Shown one piece after another: positions 1-8,132 of a stretch of 30,533 nucleotides of DNA. Each line of letters begins with the position of its first letter. Position 1 is the first letter of the stretch. The stretch is from the NCBI GenBank assembly GCA_934479825.1, contig CAKSOW010000030.1, positions 1-30,533 of the forward strand. The letters are read 5' to 3'. Source of the stretch: an uncultured Eubacteriales bacterium. GTDB taxonomy: Bacteria; Bacillota; Clostridia; Oscillospirales; CAG-382. The translations under genes and the position numbers were made by a program. Below the pieces are notes generated by a model, which was not told the DNA's origin, searched no databases, and was given only the letters and a program-made list of their open reading frames with translations.

Positions 1-81
1 CTCCTTTTGAATCTTTTTACAATTTGCTCTTGCACTTGACTTGAAAATTCAAGTCTGCAAAAAGAACCAAAAAGCAGCCGT

Positions 82-219
82 GAGGGTTGCGACCCTCCCG
101 ACTCCCGGGGTACGGTTCAAAGCTCTACACAAGCGTGCTTTTTATAGAAATTTAATCGGTTCGTGTCTAAAATAGTTTTCATGCTTTGAACCGGTGCGAA
201 ACGCGTGCTTTACTGCGCA
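82..219 (+). repeat. Structured repeat, left copy
   Basis: In order: an ACCAAAAAGCA box just upstream (66-76), a hairpin with 6-bp arms (82-97, GAGGGT/ACCCTC), GACTCCCGG (100-108), ACGGTTCAAA (112-121), a second CATGCTTTGAACCGGTG box (180-196), and GCGTGCTTTACTGCGCAAG (about 201-219). The same boxes occur in the same order on the opposite strand at 603-860. It is probably a dispersed non-coding repeat of this lineage; its function is unknown. Confidence 0.55.
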
Positions 220-602
220 AGGATTTGTGGTGTTAATAGAAAGACAGGCTCTGATTTGGGCGGACAGTAGGTTATGTGTTTCATGGAATGGGTGACCTTG
301 GTGGGAGAGTGTTTTTTTGGATAACAAATTGCTGCTTTTCGGAAAACGGAAAATTTGGAAAGAACTGCGTTTGAGCGGACAAAAAATTGGTTTTTCGAAA
401 AACAGATGGTTTTGTGAGAAAGTGCAAAAACTTCGGTTTTCTACACACAAACAAGTTGTGGTTTTACTCTAAGTTTTCTATCCGTGTACACCACCTTCGT
501 GTAACCCCAAGCCATGGTTTTGCACCAAACTATCATTCACCCCACCCCACTTTCCTTTTTCACTGCACCAAAGATAACGTGCAGTTTCCCTTTTAAACGA
601 CT

Positions 603-860
603 GCTTGCGGCGTCAAGCACGCACTGCAACTTCGATTTTCGCGAAATCCGATTCTGCGTTTGATGAAACATCGCCCTTTTTCACCGGTTCAAAACATGGC
701 CGTGCGTATTGCGGCACTAATAATTTTTTGCAAAATAATCTTAACGCGCAGAACCTTTCAACTTTCACCTGAAATCCCACTGCACGGGTTTTGAACCGTC
801 TCCGGGAGTCCAGAGGGCTATTTTGCAGCGGCGCTTCGCCGCCCCTCTGGTGTACTTTTG
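603..860 (-). repeat. Structured repeat, right inverted copy
   Basis: Read on the minus strand, this has an ACCAAAAGTACA box, a long hairpin at 810-850 (outer 8-bp arms CCAGAGGG/CCCTCTGG, inner 6-bp arms GCGGCG/CGCCGC), GACTCCCGG (810-802), ACGGTTCAAAA (799-789), CATGTTTTGAACCGGTG (698-682) and GTGCGTGCTTGACGCCGCAAG (about 623-603). Box order and the 3-nt spacing between the GACTCCCGG and ACGGTTCAAA boxes match the left copy, while the sequence between boxes has diverged. Confidence 0.55.
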
Positions 861-959
861 GTACTTTTCGTACAAGCGAAAAGTACGTATCATCATCCCT
901 TAGGGAAATTTTCCGAAAAAGAAAAATTTCCCTAACAGCCCCTTTCCGAGCTTTCCGGA

Positions 960-997
960 AAAGCAAAAGCCGCCCGACGGCAACCCGTCGGACGGCC
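960..997 (-). terminator. Rho-independent terminator of the DUF975 gene
   Basis: On the minus strand a GC-rich hairpin (arms GCCGTCCGACGG and CCGTCGGGCGGC, loop GTTG, 970-997) is followed by TTTTGCTTTT (969-960). It lies about 85 nt past the stop codon of the membrane protein gene at 1083, with two weaker hairpins in between. Confidence 0.75.
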
Positions 998-1082
998 AGT
1001 TTAACTTTTTTGCCCCGCTTTTCTAAAAAGAAAAGCGAGTGAGGTCTAAGGGCGCAACCCTTGTCATTCTTTTACGGAAAAC

Positions 1083-1925
1083 TTAAAGATTCTCGCTGTT
1101 TGCCGTCGTGTCCTCCGGAATGGCGGCTTGCGCCGGCACCTCCTCATAGAAGGCCGCACGGGAAAGGCCGAGGAAGATCGGAGCAAACAAACCATAGATA
1201 ATATTCACAACAACGGCAAGGAAACGGAACAGCTCTCCGATAACCGGAATAGCGCCGAATAGGCTAAGCACGAGCATAACCACAGCCACGCCGGCACCGA
1301 GCACAATATCCGCAAGGAACATCTGTCCCTTTTTTCCCTTGGTCATTTCCTTGGAAAGACGAAGCGCCGCCGTTGCGTTGACATCCGAACGGGTGATGAG
1401 AATATACGGAACAAAACGGTACTGATACGATTTGTAAATGCCCGGAATAATTCCGAGAACGACCACAACAAGCCACAGAACAGCCGAACCCAACGTAGCC
1501 ACAGAGCCAAAACCGTAATCATATCCATAGCTGTACGAATGCGTCAACATTCTGCCAAGCGAACTGACTGAGAAGATCACCGGTGTCATACCGAAAAAGT
1601 ACGCAACGACCGCTACCAGCGACCAGATGAATTCCCACAAGGATCTCCAAGCCATGCCGCCGGCAATACGGAAGAAAGCTTTTCCGCTCTTGCAACCCTC
1701 AAAAATCTGATCGGTGTTGACTTCTTTTCCCTTTAATCCGTCTAAATATACCTTGGCCATACCGCATTCGATCACCATGCAAAAGGCGATTCCGACCGGA
1801 AGAAACCACAGGGAAAACAGAACGGATACGATTGAGATGACCCCTACCAATAAGGATAACCCCCACAAACGGATAGGCTTGCTTTTGAGTACGCCAAACG
1901 CGCGTTTGTATGCTTCTACAAACAT
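1083..1925 (-). CDS. DUF975-type integral membrane protein
   Basis: A 280-residue membrane protein with about five or six hydrophobic segments, at roughly residues 20-50, 95-120, 148-167, 205-225 and 230-258. The segment GIIPGIYKSYQYRFVPYIL, followed by an acidic residue, ALRLSKEMTKGKKG and another hydrophobic stretch, is the pattern of the DUF975 family, common in Firmicutes and without a known reaction. The C-terminal tail is hydrophilic and rich in Ala, Glu and Thr. AAAGGAG (1935-1941) lies 9 nt before the ATG at 1925; a GTG at 1928, 6 nt from it, is an equally possible start. A consensus promoter lies at 1982-2010 and a terminator at 960-997, so it is probably monocistronic and divergent from the LUD gene. 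The family call is good; no function can be given. Confidence 0.8.
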   Translation of the reverse strand: MFVEAYKRAFGVLKSKPIRLWGLSLLVGVISIVSVLFSLWFLPVGIAFCMVIECGMAKVYLDGLKGKEVNTDQIFEGCKSGKAFFRIAGGMAWRSLWEFIWSLVAVVAYFFGMTPVIFSVSSLGRMLTHSYSYGYDYGFGSVATLGSAVLWLVVVVLGIIPGIYKSYQYRFVPYILITRSDVNATAALRLSKEMTKGKKGQMFLADIVLGAGVAVVMLVLSLFGAIPVIGELFRFLAVVVNIIYGLFAPIFLGLSRAAFYEEVPAQAAIPEDTTANSENL

Positions 1926-1981
1926 CACTCACAGCTCCTTTAATAAATATGTATTTTTGAAACTGTTCGGTTTCGATACAT

Positions 1982-2010
1982 ATTATACCATACCGGATAT
2001 AAATAGTCAA
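1982..2010 (-). promoter_or_regulatory. Sigma-A type promoter for the DUF975 gene
   Basis: On the minus strand, TTGACT (2010-2005), a 17-nt spacer and TATAAT (1987-1982). It is about 57 nt upstream of the start codon and back-to-back with the promoter of the LUD gene. Confidence 0.8.
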
Positions 2011-2088
2011 TCGGTTTATCTTTTAATTTTGTTTTACGGTAAACTTTTGCTTTTTCTCAATAATCTCGCGATATTTTCGGAAAAAGAA

Positions 2089-2117
2089 TTGAAATTATCG
2101 CAAAACTGTGCTATACT
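2089..2117 (+). promoter_or_regulatory. Sigma-A type promoter for the LUD-trmL-M50-scpA cluster
   Basis: TTGAAA (2089-2094), a 17-nt spacer and TATACT (2112-2117), 31 nt upstream of the ATG at 2149. The next five plus-strand genes are closely spaced with no terminator between them, so this may drive all of them. Confidence 0.75.
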
Positions 2118-2148
2118 GATAAAAATACTCGGATTGAGGTGGTTCGGA

Positions 2149-2790
2149 ATGGATAAGAATAAATATGAAATCGTCCGGCTCCGTATGGAACGCACGGCAA
2201 AAGCTCTGCGCCGCAACAATATGCTTTGCGAATGCGCCGAAAATGCCGCCGAAGCGCTCGACATCCTGCAGGACATGCTCGATGAGGGCAGTACGATTGC
2301 AGTCGGCGGTTCCATGTCGTTGTTTGAAGCCGACGTCATCGACGAACTCCGCGCCGGAGATTATCACTTTCTCGACCGCTATGAAAAAGGCTTGACGCGC
2401 GAGCAGATCAAGCAGATCTTCCGCGATTCCTTTTCGGCAGATGTCTACATCACCAGCACCAACGCCGTCACCGAAAACGGGGAACTCTACAATGTGGACG
2501 GAAACGGAAACCGCGTCGCCGCCATGCTGTACGGTCCGGACAGCGTCATCGTGCTTGCAGGCTGCAACAAAATCGTCAAGGACCTTGACGAAGCCAAAGC
2601 GCGCGTGGAGGCCTTGGCTGCCCCGGCCAACGCCGTGCGCCTTTCCACCGAAACGCCCTGCCGCACAACCGGGCAGTGCATGCACTGCCACAGCGATGAT
2701 CGTATTTGTGCCGATTTTGTCGTTATGAGCCGCCAACGTACCAAAGACCGCGTCAAGGTCATTCTTGTGGCCGAAGAGCTTGGCTATTAA
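2149..2790 (+). CDS. LUD-domain protein (LutC/YkgG-like)
   Basis: A 213-residue protein with the LUD (DUF162) fold. GGSMSL (53-58) and STNAVTENGEL (103-113) match the conserved loops of LutC/YkgG-type lactate-utilization proteins. A C-terminal cluster, C171, C177, C180 and C187 within CRTTGQCMHCHSDDRIC, is typical of stand-alone clostridial LUD proteins and could bind metal (inference). No lutA or lutB partner lies nearby, so a role in lactate oxidation is unsupported. The open frame runs upstream to about 1714, but that part overlaps the divergent membrane gene and both promoters. The ATG at 2149 lies 31 nt after the -10 box and has GAGGTGG about 9 nt upstream, so I take it as the start. It is first in a cluster with trmL 20 nt downstream. 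Confidence 0.88.
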   Translation: MDKNKYEIVRLRMERTAKALRRNNMLCECAENAAEALDILQDMLDEGSTIAVGGSMSLFEADVIDELRAGDYHFLDRYEKGLTREQIKQIFRDSFSADVYITSTNAVTENGELYNVDGNGNRVAAMLYGPDSVIVLAGCNKIVKDLDEAKARVEALAAPANAVRLSTETPCRTTGQCMHCHSDDRICADFVVMSRQRTKDRVKVILVAEELGY

Positions 2791-2810
2791 AATATAAAGG
2801 ACATATCCCG

Positions 2811-3311
2811 ATGAATTCATTGAACATTGTTTTATTAGAGCCGGAAATTCCGCAGAATACCGGCAATATCGCCCGTACCTGCGCCGCCACCGGCGCGTCT
2901 CTTCATCTGATCGAGCCGATGGGCTTTACCGTCACCGACGCCAAATTAAAGCGTGCCGGACTGGACTATTGGAACAAGCTTGACATCACCTACTACAAGA
3001 ATATCGAAGATTTCTATGAACGCACCAAGGGCGGCGAATACTTTTATTTTTCCACCAAGGCGCCGCGCTGCTACACGGATATCGATTACCCAAGTCCCTG
3101 TTATCTCATTTTCGGCAAGGAATCAGCCGGCATCCCGGAAACGATCTTGAAGAAAAACCTTGAACGCTGTGTGCGCATTCCCATGCGGGAAAGCTTACGC
3201 AGTTTGAATCTGTCCAATTCCGTGGCCATTGCCGTATACGAAGTTCTGCGCCAAAGAAATTTTGCCGGGCTTGAAGAACAGGGCTTTTTAAGTTTGCTTT
3301 ACTCCGATTGA
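2811..3311 (+). CDS. trmL: tRNA (cytidine(34)-2'-O)-methyltransferase
   Basis: A 166-residue SPOUT methyltransferase that would 2'-O-methylate the wobble nucleotide of tRNA-Leu isoacceptors using SAM. The three SPOUT motifs are visible: EIPQNTGNIART (12-23), FGKESAGIP (101-109) and SLRSLNLSNSVAI (128-140), which together form the knotted SAM site. Length is normal for TrmL, which has no extra RNA-binding domain. An in-frame extension to 2706 overlaps the LUD gene and is rejected, because AAGGA (2797-2801) sits 9 nt before the ATG at 2811. The gene is probably co-transcribed with its neighbours. A tRNA-Leu(TAA), the kind of substrate known for TrmL, is encoded in the same window at 24986. Confidence 0.93.
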   Translation: MNSLNIVLLEPEIPQNTGNIARTCAATGASLHLIEPMGFTVTDAKLKRAGLDYWNKLDITYYKNIEDFYERTKGGEYFYFSTKAPRCYTDIDYPSPCYLIFGKESAGIPETILKKNLERCVRIPMRESLRSLNLSNSVAIAVYEVLRQRNFAGLEEQGFLSLLYSD

Positions 3312-3348
3312 ACCTCCTCTGCCAATACAAAAACAGAAAGGAAATCCC

Positions 3349-4050
3349 ATGCTTCTTGATCTTATAAAGAGCGGCTCGTTCAATGCCGAGACCGTCATAG
3401 AGCTTTTGTTATATATTATCATCATCTTAATCTCACTAAGCGTGCATGAGCTTTCACACGGCTATGCCGCCTATCGCTGCGGCGACGCAACGGCGCGGAA
3501 TCTCGGCCGGCTGACATTGAATCCTCTCGCCCACCTTGACCCGATCGGAACGGTTATGATGCTGCTATTCGGCTTCGGCTATGCAAAACCCGTGCCGATC
3601 AACCCGCGCAATTTCAAGCACTACAAGCGCGATCTATGCATCGTTTCGTTTGCCGGGCCTGTGTCCAATCTGCTTCTTTCTTTTATCGGTGCAATTATCT
3701 ACTACCTGTCGCTTATCTTTTTGCCCTTTGCCGCCAAAATGAGCGTTCCCGGCAGTCTTTGGTTAAGCTTCTGCTTTTCTTTCATTACGGCCAATGCTTC
3801 GTTATGCGTCTTTAACCTGTTACCCATTCCGCCGCTTGACGGTTCGCGTATCATTTCGGCTGTTTTACCCGGAAAAGCGGCGTACTACTATCTCAAATAC
3901 GAACGCTACATCATGATCATCATGTTTGTGCTTCTGTATCAGGGAGCGCTCGACAATGTGCTCCGTTTCTTATCGGGCGGACTGCTGAACGGCATTATAA
4001 CGGTGGTTGATTTTATCTTTTCGCCGCTAATTACACTTATTTACGGTTAA
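3349..4050 (+). CDS. Site-2 protease family (M50) membrane metalloprotease
   Basis: A 233-residue intramembrane zinc protease. HELSH (33-37) in the first hydrophobic segment gives the HExxH zinc ligands and catalytic Glu, and NLLPIPPLDGS (156-166) is the second conserved motif carrying the third ligand Asp. Four or five hydrophobic segments are apparent (18-32, 64-78, 100-128, 137-158, 187-200). It is the short form without PDZ or CBS domain, often found beside scpA in Firmicutes; its substrate is unknown. AAGGA lies 8 nt before the ATG. It ends 9 nt before scpA, whose ribosome binding site overlaps this stop codon, which suggests translational coupling. Confidence 0.92.
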   Translation: MLLDLIKSGSFNAETVIELLLYIIIILISLSVHELSHGYAAYRCGDATARNLGRLTLNPLAHLDPIGTVMMLLFGFGYAKPVPINPRNFKHYKRDLCIVSFAGPVSNLLLSFIGAIIYYLSLIFLPFAAKMSVPGSLWLSFCFSFITANASLCVFNLLPIPPLDGSRIISAVLPGKAAYYYLKYERYIMIIMFVLLYQGALDNVLRFLSGGLLNGIITVVDFIFSPLITLIYG

Positions 4051-4059
4051 GGAAACAAT

Positions 4060-4872
4060 ATGGACAACAACAAACAGCCGGTTTCATCCGAGCTCCGACC
4101 TCCCGACAGCATCACGGTCGAAACGGACGACCTTACCTTTCATTTGGAAATCTTCGACGGGCCGCTTGATTTGCTTTTGGCGTTGATTGCCAAAAACAAG
4201 GTCAATATCTACGATATTCCCATTGCTCTCATTCTCGACCAATATATGGAATACATTCATCAGATGGATTTATTCAATTTGGAGGTCGCGTCGGAATTCA
4301 TCGTCATGGCGGCGCAGTTAATGGTTATCAAATCGCGCCTGCTTTTGCCAAAACCCGAAAATCAAGAAGAAGATCCCCGAAAAGAATTGGTCGATCTGCT
4401 TCTCGAATACAAGCGTGCCAAACAAACCGCCGAGATTCTGCATGAACTGGAATTCACTTACGGCGGCCGGTTTGAAAAGCCGCCGAGCGAACTGCCGGAA
4501 GAACCGGCGGAAAAAGAATACAAGCTCACGCACGAACTATCGGTGCTGACCGACGCGTATCGGCGCGTATATGAGCGGAATGTTGAAATTTTAGAAGCCA
4601 AACAAAACGTCGGAAAGCTTGACAATTTAATCCGCACGACGCGGCATGTCAGCGTCAACGAAAAAATTCTTCACGTCATGAAACGTCTTGCCAAAGAGGG
4701 ACATTGTGAGTTTTCGGGACTTTTTGCCCATGCGGAAAGCCGCAACGAAATCGTAGCGACTTTTCTTGCCGTGTTGGAGTTGATCAAAGGCCGGCGCATT
4801 CAGGTAAAAGATCTTTCCGAGGACGGCGAACACTGCGAATTGATCCTCATACGGGACAAAACACAAGAGTAA
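4060..4872 (+). CDS. scpA: Segregation and condensation protein A
   Basis: A 270-residue kleisin that bridges the SMC heads in the bacterial condensin needed for chromosome segregation. The N-terminal motif LEIFDGPLDLLLALI (29-43), followed by VNIYDIPI and EFIVMAAQLMVIKSRLLLP (84-102), is diagnostic for ScpA. The middle is acidic and variable (105-165) and the C-terminal winged-helix segment includes FLAVLELIKGRRIQVKD. Length is normal. The usual partner gene scpB does not follow; a metallophosphoesterase gene starts 21 nt downstream instead. ATG at 4060 is preceded by AAGGA at the end of the M50 gene. Confidence 0.95.
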   Translation: MDNNKQPVSSELRPPDSITVETDDLTFHLEIFDGPLDLLLALIAKNKVNIYDIPIALILDQYMEYIHQMDLFNLEVASEFIVMAAQLMVIKSRLLLPKPENQEEDPRKELVDLLLEYKRAKQTAEILHELEFTYGGRFEKPPSELPEEPAEKEYKLTHELSVLTDAYRRVYERNVEILEAKQNVGKLDNLIRTTRHVSVNEKILHVMKRLAKEGHCEFSGLFAHAESRNEIVATFLAVLELIKGRRIQVKDLSEDGEHCELILIRDKTQE

Positions 4873-4893
4873 AGATAGAAAAGAGGTACATAA

Positions 4894-6096
4894 ATGGCAG
4901 CCACGCTCTATTTTAACGTAAATTTTCACGATGAACTTCCGGGAAATGCCGGTTCGGATATTGAAATATGCATTCCGCAGGCAGTTACGGCATCGCTTGC
5001 CTGGGCAGATGAAAACGGAAAGCCCTTGGAAGCCTGTCTGCCGATCCGCCTGTTGCCGCTTACACAAGGCAAGGGCTCTTATACGATACGCGACGGTCTT
5101 TTGATTCCGGAACAGGCCAAAATGCTTCTTTGCCGCGTATACAACGACTGCGGCCACGAAATTGTACTTCCGGAACTTCGTTATGCACTCCCGGCTCACA
5201 AGTTGTTACCCGAAGAAACGCCGGAAAAGTACTTTTTTGTCACCAGCGACATTCATGTCGGCGGCCGGTATTTCCACAACGATGAAAACCGCCGTCTGGC
5301 GTTCGCCTACATGGCAAAAGCAAAACCGGAGGCTGTTCTGATTTCGGGCGACATTACCGACAATTCCTATCCGGAGGAATTTGCCGAAGCAAGGGCTCTC
5401 TTGGAGCAAAATTTTGCGGACATACCGGTATTTGTCTGCTCGGGGAACCACGATTACAGTCCGTATAAACCGGGTGCAACGCCACATTTTGCCGAAATGC
5501 ATGAATTTTTCAAATGGCAATGTACGCACGACGCGTCGCTTGGCGTGAAAGTAGCCGATCTGACTGAGAAAAACTATTTTGAGGGCAGATTGCCGGACGG
5601 CGTGCAGGTGCTTGTCTTAAATGCGAACGATATAAACAACCATTTTGAGGTCGGAGACGCACAGCGCGCTTGGCTCGACCGCAAGCTTTGTGAGAGCGAC
5701 GGAGAAAGTTTACGGTTTGTGTTGACACACTTTCATCAGAAGAACACGGTCGGCTGTTCGGCTGAACGGTTCGGGTCGCAGTTTGTGGCAGACGATGCGC
5801 AGATTGCGGAGATTTTAAACCGTCACCCGGGTGTAATCCATGTTTCGGGACACACGCATTTCAATTTTGACAGTGACATGCCAAACACCGCCTTTGATGC
5901 AGAGCACAGGATTCTGTACCTGAATGCAGGATGCGCGGTATGGAACGGTGTGGATTTTGAAGCGCGCGGCGAATATTATTTACAGGATCGTTCCACCGGG
6001 CAACAGATTGAGATCTATCCGGACAAGATCATCACGCGCGGTGTGGATTTTGTCAGCGGAAAATATATTCCGCGCTGTATGTCGATCATACGCTGA
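4894..6096 (+). CDS. Calcineurin-like metallophosphoesterase, cytoplasmic
   Basis: A 400-residue enzyme with a dinuclear metal site: D119-I-H121, GD (152-153), GNHD (184-187), THFH (278-281) and GHTH (319-322) are all intact. Residues 1-105 form a separate beta-rich domain before the catalytic core, and residues 335-400 a tail containing LNAGCAVW and GQQIEIYPDKII. Both extra parts have recognisable counterparts in the secreted protein at 20278-23901, so the two are paralogs. There is no signal peptide or membrane segment. Substrate is unknown; a phosphodiester or phosphomonoester is expected. AGAGG lies about 8 nt before the ATG. It is last in the plus-strand cluster and is followed by a strong hairpin at 6126-6153. 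Confidence 0.88.
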   Translation: MAATLYFNVNFHDELPGNAGSDIEICIPQAVTASLAWADENGKPLEACLPIRLLPLTQGKGSYTIRDGLLIPEQAKMLLCRVYNDCGHEIVLPELRYALPAHKLLPEETPEKYFFVTSDIHVGGRYFHNDENRRLAFAYMAKAKPEAVLISGDITDNSYPEEFAEARALLEQNFADIPVFVCSGNHDYSPYKPGATPHFAEMHEFFKWQCTHDASLGVKVADLTEKNYFEGRLPDGVQVLVLNANDINNHFEVGDAQRAWLDRKLCESDGESLRFVLTHFHQKNTVGCSAERFGSQFVADDAQIAEILNRHPGVIHVSGHTHFNFDSDMPNTAFDAEHRILYLNAGCAVWNGVDFEARGEYYLQDRSTGQQIEIYPDKIITRGVDFVSGKYIPRCMSIIR

Positions 6097-6125
6097 TACA
6101 AAGGGATTTTCCCGATAACAGTAAG

Positions 6126-6153
6126 GCCGCCTTTTCTTCTCAGAAAAGGCGGC
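6126..6153. terminator. Bidirectional terminator between convergent genes
   Basis: A perfect 12-bp stem (GCCGCCTTTTCT / AGAAAAGGCGGC) with a TCTC loop lies 29 nt past one stop codon and 21 nt past the other. The T run is short (TTT) on the plus strand and absent on the minus strand, but stem strength and position between converging genes fit termination. Confidence 0.7.
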
Positions 6154-6174
6154 TTTGGCATATCGCAAAACTTT

Positions 6175-8046
6175 TTATTTCAATAAAACAAACCCGTATT
6201 CATACGCACCAATACGGTCAACCACCAGCACTCCGCGTTCCAGACGGCCCGAACAGCCGATAAACTGAGCCTTTTTATACGGCGCTTCAAGCTTTATCCG
6301 CACGCCGGACGCATAATCCGCATGGCAGTTCCAAAGCCCTATCGCCATTTGCTTTTCATCCGTTTTGCAGAGAATATACAGATCCGGATTGCCGAAGCAT
6401 TCCACCGGCAGTGCACTGTCAAATACCTTTAACAGCCGTGCGATCTGACGCGGCAGCATGTAATTGCGCATCACAGCCTCCGGCGCACGGTCGGCCTCGA
6501 AAGTAAAGACGATAAAACGCTCTCCGTCCCCGTTTGTATACGTAAAACACGCCGGAATACGCGAGCCGTCGGGAATATCAAATTGGCTGTGTACGACGGC
6601 GTTTTCCTTTAATGTCACCGGGCAGACAAACGCGCCGGACGAATACAGATTGACCGTCTCATCGGCAAACGCCGGAAAATGCCAGCCATACGCCTGACAG
6701 CTTTCGCCGACTCCGGCAAGTCCCACGTCTTTGCCAAGCTCCGTTAAGATCCGCGCCGCCGCCATATCCAGAATCAGCGGCTTTGCATACGCGCTGTCCG
6801 GTAAGTGTCTTGCGTTCTCTCCAAAGGCAATTCCGGCACAGCCTGTTCCTTTATAGACGGTTGGAATCGAATTCTGTGCCAAAGCACGCGATTCCAGCGG
6901 GAAAAAGGCATTGTCTATCGTGGAGACGGTCGCGTTCCGACCGGTGAAATCCGTATCTCGTAATTTATGCAGCGCCGCGTAAACTCTTATCCCGACAGCG
7001 TCTTTTTCGCCGAAAATGCGGTCGATCTCCGCCGTGAAAAGCGAGCTGTCGGCATGTTTTTCCAGATAACCGCGCTCATAATCCTCCGACGAAGTGTAAT
7101 CCAACATATATTTTAAAATGCCGTCGAACGAACCGTCCGCGCGTAATGCGGTATCAAAAATTTCAAGATAGGACGCCGGTACGCGATACCGGGGGCGCGG
7201 ATAAGAGTCGCCCTCGGAGAAGATCTCGATATCGTTTCCGTCATACCAGCCGCGCTCCATGCGCTCCAACTCAATAACGTCCTCCAAACGGTTGCCGAAA
7301 AACCGGTTTTCCGCCCAATACGGCGCACCGATCAAACGGACAAGAGGACGCGTATTTCCGGCAAAAAGTCCAGCAAGCGTAAACGAATCCACACCGTCGG
7401 TATCCCAAACCGACATGCAGGAGCAAGCGCCAAGCCGGATATCCGGATTGACCGAATCGACCGCCTCGCGCATTTTCCGACAGAAGTTCTTCAAGCTCTC
7501 CCCTGCCGCGTCAAGATACGCGTCACGCACAGCGTTCGGCTTTCCCGAAAACATCACCTGAAAGAGATCTCCCTCGGGAAGTGTTCCGAGGCGTTTTTTC
7601 ATTTCCACACGATGATAAGCGCAAAGGCACCCTGTCCCGCTGTCCAGATTGCCGAGCCGGAAATCGTCGTCATACAGGATGATATCCGGATTCATCGCGG
7701 CAATCTTCCGGATAACGGAAGCGGCAAAGTCCAAAAAATTCGGGTCAAGCGGACATTTTTCATTAGCGCTTTTCCGGCCGCCGAAACCGGTGATCGGAGT
7801 AAAATCATTTTTCCCTTCTACCCAAAATGTCCAGAACCAGACGCCGGTCTCCAAGCCGTTTTCTTTAAAAAACGAGATAGCTCCGGCCAATTTTTCAAAA
7901 ATCCGGTTCTGAACCGTTTCATCGGTGCTTAACGGCGGCAACGCAAGCAAAATGCGTTCTGCTCCTTGCTGTTCGAGATCCTCCAAAATCCGCTGCGGTT
8001 CAAAATGCGGACTTGTGAGCATGACGGGGACGGACAGGCGATACAT
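6175..8046 (-). CDS. Putative glycosidase-like TIM-barrel protein
   Basis: A 623-residue cytoplasmic protein that I cannot assign to a named family. Residues 1-330 look like a (beta/alpha)8 barrel: repeated strand-like starts such as RILLALPP, GVWFWTFWVEG, DIILYDDDFRLG and IRLGACSCM, and then EIFSEGDSYPRPRYRVP, resemble catalytic strands of clan GH-A glycosidases; D and E residues in the last two are candidate acids. Around 385-520 lies a glutamine-amidotransferase-like alpha/beta segment, as in the middle domain of GH42-type enzymes, and the end is beta-rich. No secretion signal is present. ATG at 8046 is preceded by AAAGGAG and by a promoter at 8089-8117; the longer open frame (to 8130) would start upstream of that promoter and is rejected. 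Glycosidase activity is inference. Confidence 0.6.
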   Translation of the reverse strand: MYRLSVPVMLTSPHFEPQRILEDLEQQGAERILLALPPLSTDETVQNRIFEKLAGAISFFKENGLETGVWFWTFWVEGKNDFTPITGFGGRKSANEKCPLDPNFLDFAASVIRKIAAMNPDIILYDDDFRLGNLDSGTGCLCAYHRVEMKKRLGTLPEGDLFQVMFSGKPNAVRDAYLDAAGESLKNFCRKMREAVDSVNPDIRLGACSCMSVWDTDGVDSFTLAGLFAGNTRPLVRLIGAPYWAENRFFGNRLEDVIELERMERGWYDGNDIEIFSEGDSYPRPRYRVPASYLEIFDTALRADGSFDGILKYMLDYTSSEDYERGYLEKHADSSLFTAEIDRIFGEKDAVGIRVYAALHKLRDTDFTGRNATVSTIDNAFFPLESRALAQNSIPTVYKGTGCAGIAFGENARHLPDSAYAKPLILDMAAARILTELGKDVGLAGVGESCQAYGWHFPAFADETVNLYSSGAFVCPVTLKENAVVHSQFDIPDGSRIPACFTYTNGDGERFIVFTFEADRAPEAVMRNYMLPRQIARLLKVFDSALPVECFGNPDLYILCKTDEKQMAIGLWNCHADYASGVRIKLEAPYKKAQFIGCSGRLERGVLVVDRIGAYEYGFVLLK

Positions 8047-8088
8047 AGGTTTGCTCCTTTTCGTTTTTTCGGTACAAATCTTTGTTTC

Positions 8089-8117
8089 AGTATACACGTC
8101 CGACGCGAAAAAGTCAA
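8089..8117 (-). promoter_or_regulatory. Sigma-A type promoter for the glycosidase-like gene
   Basis: Minus strand TTGACT (8117-8112), a 17-nt spacer and TATACT (8094-8089), about 43 nt upstream of the start codon and just after the stop codon of the MATE gene. Confidence 0.78.
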
Positions 8118-8132
8118 TAAGAAAAGGCAAAA

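Larger units (their letters stand above)
1..1082. other. Gene-free structured intergenic region
   Basis: I see no believable gene here. The open frames are short, lack ribosome binding sites and overlap each other on both strands. The stretch is instead rich in hairpins and in related boxes present in opposite orientations: ACGGTTCAAA at 112-121 and its complement at 790-799, TTTGAACCGGTG at 185-196 and its complement at 682-693, and GACTCCCGG at 100-108 and its complement at 802-810. Further hairpins lie at 861-886, 900-935 and 970-997. The content suggests a non-coding repeat family rather than decayed genes. Confidence 0.7.

Noticed and set aside
142..1042. Short open frames of 69-117 codons on both strands at the left end
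   Set aside because: They overlap each other and the hairpins, have no ribosome binding sites, and their products are basic/aromatic low-information sequences typical of translated non-coding repeats.
1714..2148. N-terminal extension of the LUD gene
   Set aside because: It overlaps the divergent membrane gene and both back-to-back promoters; the ATG at 2149 has its own ribosome binding site and gives the normal family length.
2095..2820. 241-codon frame antisense to the LUD gene
   Set aside because: It is a shadow of the coding strand: no ribosome binding site, no family motifs, and the opposite strand encodes a clear LUD protein.
8047..8130. Upstream extension of the glycosidase-like protein
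   Set aside because: The extra codons overlap the consensus promoter and the ATG at 8046 has a strong ribosome binding site.
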